Assembly: GCA_022710205.1 (NCBI GenBank)
Contig: JAKLHJ010000036.1
Span: 1-7,579 of the forward strand
DNA length: 7,579 nucleotides
Direction: 5' to 3'
From: Patescibacteria group bacterium
GTDB taxonomy: Bacteria > Patescibacteriota > Minisyncoccia > Phycocordibacterales > UBA12445
This document shows, piece after piece, positions 1 to 5,198 of this stretch; position 1 is the first letter of the stretch, and every line of letters starts with the position of its first letter. The position numbers and the translations under genes are program-made. Below the pieces are notes generated by a model. It worked only from the letters and a program-made list of their open reading frames with translations. It was not told the DNA's origin and made no database searches.

Positions 1-60
1 CATAAGGAATCGCCCGCCAAAACTTTTTAACAAAAAGATTTAGTGGACACAAAGGTCAAT

Positions 61-83
61 CTGGGTGTTTAAAAGACTCCCAG
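61..83. promoter_or_regulatory. imperfect inverted repeat upstream of the orphan gene
   Basis: CTGGG (61-65) pairs with CCCAG (79-83). After one T-T mismatch the stem continues with GTT/AGAC-side pairs, leaving a small A/T-rich loop. It lies about 50 bp before the start codon of the first gene and is not followed by a T-run, so it is not an intrinsic terminator. It could be an operator or a leader hairpin. No convincing -35/-10 pair was found nearby, and the call rests on symmetry alone. Confidence 0.25.
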
Positions 84-133
84 CCGTTACCTCTTGAACA
101 GTGAAAAGTTTAGGAGGGCAAGGAGGTTGCTGT

Positions 134-856
134 ATGTTCGGTATCTACAGTCATCTGAGTGATCGTTTGGTCATCGAGATCATCGGCCCCACCAAGAACA
201 ACCACGATCTCGTCCGGGCCATTCTCAAGCACCATCGCGATCTCATGACGCTCAACCGAGAGGTCGGCGACTATCTGGATCGCGAGGAAGAGATCTGCGA
301 GACCGATTGGTTTTTCGCGGACGAGGAATTTCTCCAGAGGAGACAGGACAAGATGAACCTCGAGGTCGGCTGGCCGATCGTCGAGGAGGACGTCCCCAAG
401 ATGAACGAGAAGGCGCGTAAGCGCGGTCTCGGCAAGAAGGGCCGTCTTCTCGCGGAACGTCGCTATCGCGCGAATGGCCGGAAGGGAGACAATTCCGAAA
501 CTGACCATTTTTCCCACGGTCGTTTTCTCGATAAAATGGCACGCATCGTGTCGACGAACGACCTCGACGCCTCGTTCTCCGAGAAGAAGCAGGAAAAGCA
601 GGAGGCTCTTCGCGGCACGAATCCCTGGCGGATCGAATATGTCCCGCCGATGGCCGAGGAGAGCCTTGTGCTCGACGATTCGGATAAGGCGCGGTTCTTT
701 TTGAAAAACGGTCTTCAGTTCGCTGAGATCAATTCCCCCGATGACGACGTGGACGACCACGATGAATGGCGTCCGCAGTGCGAAGATGACGCTGTCCCGT
801 TCATGTCACCCGGGGATTATCTGGACCAGAACAGCAAGTTTGCGTTTGAGTTCTAA
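134..856 (+). CDS. hypothetical acidic soluble protein (orphan)
   Basis: I do not recognise this 240-residue protein. The ATG at 134 is preceded by AAGGAGG (120-126) at a 7-nt spacing. An in-frame GTG at 101 would add 11 residues but has no Shine-Dalgarno sequence, so 134 is preferred. There is no signal peptide and no membrane segment. The protein is very rich in Asp, Glu, Arg and Lys. A basic stretch in the middle (KARKRGLGKKGR) is followed by a strongly acidic C-terminal part (DDDVDDHDEW) and an aromatic end (FAFEF). The base composition is GC-rich, with CTC, GTC, CGC and ATC codons preferred. This differs clearly from the neighbouring rnr and is closer to the two S41 genes, which suggests either strong expression or a different origin. 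It appears monocistronic and has its own terminator seven bases after the stop. Confidence 0.8.
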   Translation: MFGIYSHLSDRLVIEIIGPTKNNHDLVRAILKHHRDLMTLNREVGDYLDREEEICETDWFFADEEFLQRRQDKMNLEVGWPIVEEDVPKMNEKARKRGLGKKGRLLAERRYRANGRKGDNSETDHFSHGRFLDKMARIVSTNDLDASFSEKKQEKQEALRGTNPWRIEYVPPMAEESLVLDDSDKARFFLKNGLQFAEINSPDDDVDDHDEWRPQCEDDAVPFMSPGDYLDQNSKFAFEF

Positions 857-862
857 AAACAC

Positions 863-902
863 GCCGCCTTACACGAAAGTGTTAAGGCGGCTTTTCTTTT
901 TT
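863..902 (+). terminator. intrinsic terminator of the orphan gene, possibly bidirectional
   Basis: GCCGCCTTACAC (863-874) pairs with GTGTTAAGGCGGC (879-891), with one bulged base and a GAAA tetraloop. The stem is followed by TTTTCTTTTTTT. On the minus strand the same hairpin is followed by GTGTTTTTAG, so it may also stop transcripts running out of rnr, which has no other obvious terminator. Confidence 0.92.
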
Positions 903-910
903 TAGTGGTT

Positions 911-936
911 CTGGATTCCCGCCTTCGCGGGAATGA
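911..936. repeat. short dispersed-type palindrome (ATTCCCGC..GCGGGAAT)
   Basis: A perfect 8-bp inverted repeat, ATTCCCGC (915-922) and GCGGGAAT (927-934), surrounds a CTTC loop, flanked by TGG and GAC. From general knowledge, this 'GGATTCCCGC-CTTC-GCGGGAATGAC' form recurs as a dispersed intergenic repeat in many bacterial genomes. Only one copy is present here, so the repeat status rests on that recognition plus its position in a cluster of similar elements. Confidence 0.6.
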
Positions 937-967
937 CCCCGGTAGCAGAGCGAAGCTCGCTACGGGG
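937..967. repeat. 31-bp palindromic repeat, copy A (intergenic)
   Basis: A hairpin-forming unit: CCCC, GTAGC and GAGC on the left pair with GCTC, GCTAC and GGGG on the right, around a GAA loop with two single-base bulges. A second copy with 28 of 31 identical bases lies at 2902-2932 inside rnr. The two copies and the imperfect but conserved stem support a mobile or duplicated small palindromic element. Confidence 0.8.
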
Positions 968-983
968 CAGGCAGAACGGACAT

Positions 984-1010
984 GGGTTGCTTCGCTTTGC
1001 TCGCAATGAC
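984..1010. repeat. dispersed-type short repeat next to the rnr stop codon
   Basis: GGGTTGCTTCGCTTTGCTCGC followed by AATGAC. In the other orientation it reads GTCATTGCGAGCAAAGCGAA. I recognise this as a common dispersed intergenic motif of many bacterial genomes. It begins two bases beyond the TAG stop of rnr. There is a single copy in this window, so the call relies on recognition and on its position beside two other repeat units. Confidence 0.5.
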
Positions 1011-1012
1011 GG

Positions 1013-2998
1013 CTAAGGTATCAGCCGGAAATCTATCGTTCTTCGGCGGAGATTTGCCGCGATGAGCTCTATTTTTACTCTGTCGCCAATCTTGTATCTC
1101 TTGTGAGTTTTCTCTCCGACGAGCATTATTCCTTTTTTATCCAAGGTGAAATAATCTTCTTTGATATCTCGGAGAGCCACCATTCCTTCACAGAGTATTT
1201 CCTCGGCTTCTACATACATTCCCCAGTCCGTGACGCTTGTGATGATGCCGGTAAAAGTTTGGCCAATTTTGTCCATCACATATTCCACCTGTTTGAATTT
1301 GATTGACTCTCTTTCGGCGTTCATCGCCTTTTTCTCCATTTCAGAACAATGGTTGCAGATCTTTTCGTATTCTTTTATATCGTCTCTTATTTTTTCATTC
1401 TTCAAATGAGCATCGAGCAGTCGGTGCACCATAGTGTCGGGGTAGCGTCTTATCGGCGACGTGAAGTGGGTATATGAATCAAAGGCAAGTCCAAAGTGGC
1501 CGATATTTTCTGTAGAGTAAACGGCCTTGGCCATAGACCTGAGGATAATCCACATCACGAGAGACCTCTCGCTCTTTCCCTCAAGGGCATCGATAACCGC
1601 ATTTATCTCTTGACCTGTTAAGCCTGTTCCTTTTCCGCGAGGCTTATATCCGAAGTTCACAAGCATTTCTTTGAGGTCTTCAATTTTGTCGCTATCAGGG
1701 AGGTCGTGGTTTCTATAAATAAATATTTTGCCGCCTTTATCTCCTTTGTTGAATATCTCCTCGGCTACATTTTTGTTCGCGAGCAACATAAACTCTTCAA
1801 CAAGCTTGTGGGCGTCTTTTTGCTCTTTTCTGTATATCGAGAGAGGCCTTCCTTTCTCATCCAACTTAAATTTTATTTCCGCAGAATCAAGATAGATAGA
1901 GCCTTTTGCAAACCTTGCCGCTCTTAAACTTTTTGCGATCTTTTGGAGAGTGTGTATTTCTTTGTCATATTCATTTTTTTCTCCCTCTATCACTCTTTGG
2001 ACATCTTCGTATGAAAATCGTTTATTTGAATGAATGACGGTTTTGCCGAACCACTTGTCTATTATTTTTCCTTTGTTGTCCATCGTGAATACGGCCGAGA
2101 AGGTGAGTCGGTCTTTGTTCGGGAGCAGAGAACAGAGGTTGTTTGAAAGTATTTCGGGGAGCATCGGTATAACCCTGTCTACAAGATAGACCGACGTAGC
2201 TCTTTTGCGTGCCTCTTTGTCGAGGGCTGTGCCCGGTCTTACATAATGAGACACATCGGCAATATGGATGCCAATCTCGAATTTGTCTCCGCCCAGGTGC
2301 TTTATAGAGAGCGCGTCGTCAAAGTCTTTTGCGTCCTCGGGGTCTATGGTAAAAGTGACGACATCTCTGAAGTCGCGTCTGCCGGCGAGATCCTTTTCTC
2401 TTATGCCGCTTTCATTCAGATCTTTTGCTTCGCTCGTCACGACATTTTCATGAGAAGTTCTGAAGCCATGCTCTTCGGAGATAGATTCCATCTCGGTGTC
2501 ATTCTCTCCGGCACGCCCTATAATACGAACAATTTCTCCTTTAGGCTCGGTATTTTTGTCTCCCCAGTCTGTGATCCTGACAAGCGCGACATCATCTTCT
2601 CTGGCGTCTTTAGTGTTTCCCCCGACTATCATTATCCCGGAAGGTGCCTTCAGGTCTTTTGGTGTTATCCAAAGAGCGCCTTTTTCTTTATGTATAGTGC
2701 CGACGAACTCTTCTTTGGCGCGAGTTTCTATTTTTGTTACCTGGCCTTCAAAATACTTTTCGTTAGTGATCCTTACTCTTGCGGTATCGCCATGAAATGC
2801 GCCAAGGAGTTTGTCAGATGCGATAAAAATATCTTTTTTAAGCTCAGGGGACATTCCGAATCCCTCTCCCTTTTTTGTAAGGGAAATAGTGCACAAATAC
2901 TCCCCAGTAGTAGAGCGGAGCTCGCTACGGGGCCCGACTTTTCTTTCTTTTTTATTGTTTTTTGATCTATTCTTGCTCATTGAAATTTTATTCATCAT
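1013..2998 (-). CDS. rnr: ribonuclease R (RNB-family 3'-5' exoribonuclease)
   Basis: A processive hydrolytic 3'-to-5' exoribonuclease of RNA turnover and quality control, cytoplasmic. Domains in order: a Lys/Asn-rich N-terminal tail (1-35), cold-shock OB folds (about 36-160), the RNB catalytic domain (about 205-530) and a C-terminal S1 domain (about 578-661). The active-site block TIDPEDAKDFDDA supplies D219, D225, D227 and D228, spaced as D272, D278, D280 and D281 in the E. coli enzyme. HFTSPIRRYPD (511-521) is the second family signature. At 661 residues it is shorter than E. coli RNase R (813): the N-terminal helix-turn-helix and the long basic C-terminal tail are absent. Residues 23-32 (PRSELRSTTG) are encoded by a palindromic repeat. 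ATGs at 2998, 2995 and 2980 are all possible starts. AGGA at 3003-3000 best fits 2995, and a TATGAT at 3009-3004 could even make the transcript nearly leaderless. Codons are AT-rich (ATA, AGA, AAA). Confidence 0.97.
   Translation of the reverse strand: MMNKISMSKNRSKNNKKERKVGPRSELRSTTGEYLCTISLTKKGEGFGMSPELKKDIFIASDKLLGAFHGDTARVRITNEKYFEGQVTKIETRAKEEFVGTIHKEKGALWITPKDLKAPSGIMIVGGNTKDAREDDVALVRITDWGDKNTEPKGEIVRIIGRAGENDTEMESISEEHGFRTSHENVVTSEAKDLNESGIREKDLAGRRDFRDVVTFTIDPEDAKDFDDALSIKHLGGDKFEIGIHIADVSHYVRPGTALDKEARKRATSVYLVDRVIPMLPEILSNNLCSLLPNKDRLTFSAVFTMDNKGKIIDKWFGKTVIHSNKRFSYEDVQRVIEGEKNEYDKEIHTLQKIAKSLRAARFAKGSIYLDSAEIKFKLDEKGRPLSIYRKEQKDAHKLVEEFMLLANKNVAEEIFNKGDKGGKIFIYRNHDLPDSDKIEDLKEMLVNFGYKPRGKGTGLTGQEINAVIDALEGKSERSLVMWIILRSMAKAVYSTENIGHFGLAFDSYTHFTSPIRRYPDTMVHRLLDAHLKNEKIRDDIKEYEKICNHCSEMEKKAMNAERESIKFKQVEYVMDKIGQTFTGIITSVTDWGMYVEAEEILCEGMVALRDIKEDYFTLDKKGIMLVGEKTHKRYKIGDRVKIELIAANLRRRTIDFRLIP
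2902..2932. repeat. 31-bp palindromic repeat, copy B (inside rnr)
   Basis: The same unit as 937-967 with three substitutions. One of them (T at 2911) turns a G-C pair into a G-T wobble, so the hairpin is kept. It lies in the rnr reading frame and encodes residues 23-32, PRSELRSTTG, between a Lys-rich N-terminal tail and the first cold-shock fold. No start codon lies between the repeat and the folded part, so the repeat must be translated. Confidence 0.85.
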
Positions 2999-3040
2999 AT
3001 CCTATCATATTTAGATATATTAGCATTAAAGTGATAAAAC
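2999..3040. promoter_or_regulatory. divergent promoter gap between rnr and the cyclophilin gene
   Basis: Forty-two very A/T-rich bases must hold promoters for both directions. On the minus strand, TATGAT (3009-3004) is a fair -10 hexamer, five bases before the first rnr ATG. On the plus strand, TATATT (3016-3021) or TAGCAT (3021-3026) could serve the cyclophilin gene, giving a leader of only about 8-15 nt. No good -35 hexamer is visible for either, and the cyclophilin ATG has no Shine-Dalgarno sequence. Confidence 0.45.
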
Positions 3041-3673
3041 ATGGAGAATAAAAATACTTATATTGCAGTGGCGGTCATTCTTGTGGCGCTATCGTATCTG
3101 GTATTTTGGGGAGGTTCGGCGGGGACCACGCCTACGCCCGCAGAAGAGCCGAAAATAGAGATTAACACTAATGAGGTAAAAATAGAAGACAAAAATATGT
3201 ACGAAGCAACAATGAAGACAAATATGGGGGATATCGTTCTTGAGCTTTACAAGGATAAAGCCCCTGTTACCGTAGAGAATTTTGTTAAACTTTCTAACTC
3301 AGGATTTTATAACGGCACAAAGTTCCACAGAGTTATCAAAGATTTTATGATCCAGGGAGGCGACCCGAACAGCAAGCTGGCCGACTGGTCCACACATGGA
3401 ATGGGAGGACCGGGGTATGCTTTTGAGGACGAGATAAATGACATAAAGCTTGTAGCCGGGGTGCTTGCAATGGCCAATGCCGGACCGAATACGAACGGAA
3501 GTCAGTTCTTCATTGTAACTGCTGAATCTACGCCATGGCTTGACGGCAAACATACGGCTTTTGGTAAGGTCATCGGAGGAATGGATATTGTAAAAAAGAT
3601 TGAGGATGTCGCTACCGGCCAGAATGATCATCCTTTAGAGGATGTGGTCGTAGAGAGCATTTCTATAAAATAA
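3041..3673 (+). CDS. membrane-anchored cyclophilin-type peptidyl-prolyl cis-trans isomerase
   Basis: Catalyses cis-trans isomerisation of X-Pro bonds and is predicted to help fold proteins outside the cytoplasm. Residues 7-27 form one hydrophobic segment without a clear cleavage site or lipobox, so it is probably an N-terminal anchor. A Thr/Pro/Glu-rich linker (about 28-48) leads to the cyclophilin domain (about 50-210). Family signatures are complete: FHRVIKDFMIQGGDP with the catalytic Arg and Gln, AMANAGPNTNGSQFFI, and PWLDGKHTAFGKV with the Trp of the ligand pocket. The gene is divergent from rnr. No Shine-Dalgarno sequence precedes the ATG (GTGATAAAAC), which suggests a very short leader. 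Codon use is AT-rich like rnr. It has its own terminator and is not cotranscribed with the protease genes downstream. Confidence 0.95.
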   Translation: MENKNTYIAVAVILVALSYLVFWGGSAGTTPTPAEEPKIEINTNEVKIEDKNMYEATMKTNMGDIVLELYKDKAPVTVENFVKLSNSGFYNGTKFHRVIKDFMIQGGDPNSKLADWSTHGMGGPGYAFEDEINDIKLVAGVLAMANAGPNTNGSQFFIVTAESTPWLDGKHTAFGKVIGGMDIVKKIEDVATGQNDHPLEDVVVESISIK

Positions 3674-3694
3674 TCAGTCTAAGTGGACAAAAAT

Positions 3695-3728
3695 AGAGCC
3701 CCGTGTTTATTTGCACGTGGCTCTTTTT
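3695..3728 (+). terminator. intrinsic terminator of the cyclophilin gene
   Basis: AGAGCC..CGTG (3695-3705) pairs with CACG..GGCTCT (3714-3724) with one C-T mismatch and an 8-nt loop, followed by a run of T. It begins 21 bases after the TAA stop. Confidence 0.88.
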
Positions 3729-3740
3729 CTTAATTCTATC

Positions 3741-3777
3741 GTGATGTAGCATTTATATAGATAAGTGTCCTTTGAAA
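3741..3777 (+). promoter_or_regulatory. conserved upstream block, first S41 cassette
   Basis: GTGAT, TAGCAT, TTTATATAG, AAGTG and CTTTGAAA occur in this order directly after the preceding terminator. Related blocks precede the next two genes at 5140-5174 and 6423-6457. TAGCAT or TATATA may be the -10 element; no clear -35 is seen. The block is about 100 bp from the start codon, so this cassette has the longest leader of the three. The leader also holds AACCAAA (3792-3798) paired with TTTGGTT (3815-3821) around a purine-rich, Shine-Dalgarno-like loop. Confidence 0.4.
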
Positions 3778-3876
3778 AAAGAACGCAGTATAACCAAAAT
3801 AAAGAAAGGAGTTGTTTGGTTCGGGGTCTCGCAATTTATTTGAGAATAATCAACAAGAAAAAGGAGGCAGAGAGAT

Positions 3877-5037
3877 ATGAAATTTTTGAAGAACTTGGCT
3901 CTTGTTTCTATCCTTCTCGTTGTCATTTTTCCGCTCACTTCTTCGGCCGAAACCGAAGTTCGTATTACCGGGTCGGGTCCCATTCTCGCAATTGATGAGC
4001 CTAACGTCAGGGTTAATATTGACCTCGGCCTTTTTGTCGAGGTCGCGGGAATTGCTCTCGAAAAACACATTGATCGCGATAAGTTTAATTCACAAAAGCT
4101 CGGAATCGGCGTCGCCCGTGGTTTCCTGAACAGCATCAAGATCTACAAACTCACCCTGAACGGTATCGCCGAAAACGCGCGCAAGCCGAGGACTGCCGAA
4201 AGGAGTCTTCGTATTACGAGTGGTGGCCGCTCGATCGACCTTGATCTCGGTATTCTTATCGAAGAGATCCGACTCTCGGCTGAATCGGGCAAACTCGGTA
4301 GGAATCCGGACAAGAACGCTATCGTGGTCGGAATGATTAAGGGCTTTTTAGGAAGCCTCGATAGATATTCCTATTTCGCCACGAACAAAGAAGAGGTGGA
4401 GCACCGAAAGATGCTTGACGGTAAGCCCGAGGAAAAGGGCGGACCGGAACCCCAGACTGTGGCTTGCGGAATTATGAATATTTCCGGCCACAAGGTCGGC
4501 ATCATCAAGATCGTTATTTTTGATAAGGTTACTCAGAATCAGTATGAACGCGACATGAAGGAACTCCTCGCTCTGAACCCTGAATATCTTATTTATGATC
4601 TTCGCGATAACCCCGGCGGCTATCTGCAGACTGTCGGAGAGATGCTCGCGATGACCGTCGGTAAAGGGAAGGTTATTTTTTCCACCGAAGAAGAACCGGG
4701 CAAGCTGATCCATGTCAGAGGAACCAATGAGTCCGGTGAAGGACTCGTCCCTAGCGCCAAGACGCGGATCAAAAAGATCGTTTGTCTCATCAACCGCGGA
4801 ACCGCCTCTTCGGGCGAGATCATGACCGCCGGCCTCAAGGATGTTCTCGGTGCGAGGCTCGTCGGCGAGCGCACTTACGGCAAAGGAACGGCTCTGGACC
4901 CCTGCAAGCTCAAATCCGGTCGCGGTGTCTGCTATATCGTGGCCGCGCGCTGGTACACGCCGAGTGGCAAGTGCGTTGACGGCACGGGGATTATCCCCGA
5001 TGTCATGGTGCGTTTTGTCCCTCAAGGAACTTTTTGA
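3877..5037 (+). CDS. secreted S41-family (C-terminal processing) protease, PDZ-less, with apparent 3' frameshift
   Basis: A predicted extracytoplasmic serine protease related to carboxyl-terminal processing peptidases. AAGGAGG (3861-3867) precedes the ATG by 9 nt. Residues 1-24 form a signal peptide ending SSA. Two similar helical units follow: NIDLGLFVEV..ARGFLNSI (about 43-88) and SIDLDLGILIEE..IKGFLGSLDR (about 118-163). The second matches the helical segment that precedes the PDZ domain in normal family members. Only about 42 residues separate it from the S41 core (about 206-380), too few for a PDZ domain. The core has YDLRDNPGG (240-248), GTASSGE with catalytic S311, and TYGKG with K336, the usual 25 residues apart. 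The usual Gln at Lys+4 is Leu340. The frame stops at TGA 5035-5037, but the +1 frame continues to 5086 with a paralogue-like tail (402 residues). Its paralogue lies immediately downstream. Confidence 0.9.
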   Translation: MKFLKNLALVSILLVVIFPLTSSAETEVRITGSGPILAIDEPNVRVNIDLGLFVEVAGIALEKHIDRDKFNSQKLGIGVARGFLNSIKIYKLTLNGIAENARKPRTAERSLRITSGGRSIDLDLGILIEEIRLSAESGKLGRNPDKNAIVVGMIKGFLGSLDRYSYFATNKEEVEHRKMLDGKPEEKGGPEPQTVACGIMNISGHKVGIIKIVIFDKVTQNQYERDMKELLALNPEYLIYDLRDNPGGYLQTVGEMLAMTVGKGKVIFSTEEEPGKLIHVRGTNESGEGLVPSAKTRIKKIVCLINRGTASSGEIMTAGLKDVLGARLVGERTYGKGTALDPCKLKSGRGVCYIVAARWYTPSGKCVDGTGIIPDVMVRFVPQGTF

Positions 5038-5086
5038 AGGGAAAGATCCCCAAAAGGACGCTGCGTTTAAAGAATTGTTCAAGTAG
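5024..5086 (+). other. probable +1 frameshift site and out-of-frame C-terminal tail of the first S41 gene
   Basis: The reading frame runs CAA GGA ACT TTT TGA. Slippage of one base on the TTT of the T5 run (5031-5035) would continue as GAA GGG AAA GAT and so on, adding 16 residues (EGKDPQKDAAFKELFK) to a TAG at 5084-5086. The paralogue at 5199-6362 also ends with 16 residues after the corresponding point, finishing QELLK plus TAG. The terminator starts 8 bases after 5086 but 57 after 5037. AAGGA (5024-5028) three bases before TTT-TGA resembles the layout of the prfB frameshift signal. A one-base insertion in the T-run, real or an assembly error, explains the same data. Confidence 0.75.
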
Positions 5087-5093
5087 CATTTTA

Positions 5094-5128
5094 CCCCCCA
5101 CCACTTTTGGTTGGGGGGATTTTCTTTT
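5094..5128 (+). terminator. intrinsic terminator of the first S41 gene
   Basis: CCCCCCA-CC (5094-5102) pairs with GG-T-TGGGGGG (5109-5118), with one bulged T and an ACTTTT loop, followed by ATTTTCTTTT. Its closeness to the TAG at 5084-5086 supports that codon as the natural end of the gene. Confidence 0.92.
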
Positions 5129-5139
5129 AGACCATTTAT

Positions 5140-5174
5140 GTGATAGCGTTTTATATAGGGAGAGTAACTTGAAA
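5140..5174 (+). promoter_or_regulatory. conserved upstream block, second S41 cassette
   Basis: GTGATAGCGTTTTATATAG is followed 10 bases later by CTTGAAA. Compared with 6423-6457, 23 of 35 positions agree without gaps, with identical ends (GTGATAG and CTTGAAA). It shares TTTATATAG with 3752-3760. TG-A-TAGCGT reads as an extended -10 (TGnTAnnnT), and TATATA is an alternative. It starts 12 bases after the preceding terminator, which indicates independent transcription of the next gene. Confidence 0.45.
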
Positions 5175-5198
5175 ATTTAATTTTAAGGAGGGATTGTT

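Noticed and set aside
101..133. GTG at 101 as the start of the orphan gene
   Set aside because: No Shine-Dalgarno sequence precedes it, while AAGGAGG stands seven bases before the in-frame ATG at 134.
110..760. A 216-codon open frame on the minus strand opposite the orphan gene
   Set aside because: It mirrors the GC-rich plus-strand gene, has no ribosome binding site of note, and its translation is a Leu/Val/Arg/Asp-rich sequence without recognisable motifs. The plus-strand frame has the Shine-Dalgarno sequence and terminator.
2246..2965. A 239-codon open frame on the plus strand opposite rnr
   Set aside because: It overlaps conserved catalytic parts of RNase R, is Phe/Ser/Cys-rich as expected for an antisense shadow, and has no start signals.
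3765..3995. A 76-codon frame starting in the leader of the first S41 gene and overlapping its signal peptide
   Set aside because: The start has no Shine-Dalgarno sequence, the product has no recognisable features, and it overlaps a well-supported gene in another frame.
5035..5037. TGA read as selenocysteine or as glycine under an alternative code
   Set aside because: Reading through in the same frame gives an Arg/Lys-rich stretch to a TAA unlike the paralogue. The matching tail is in the +1 frame, and fmt ends naturally at a TGA.
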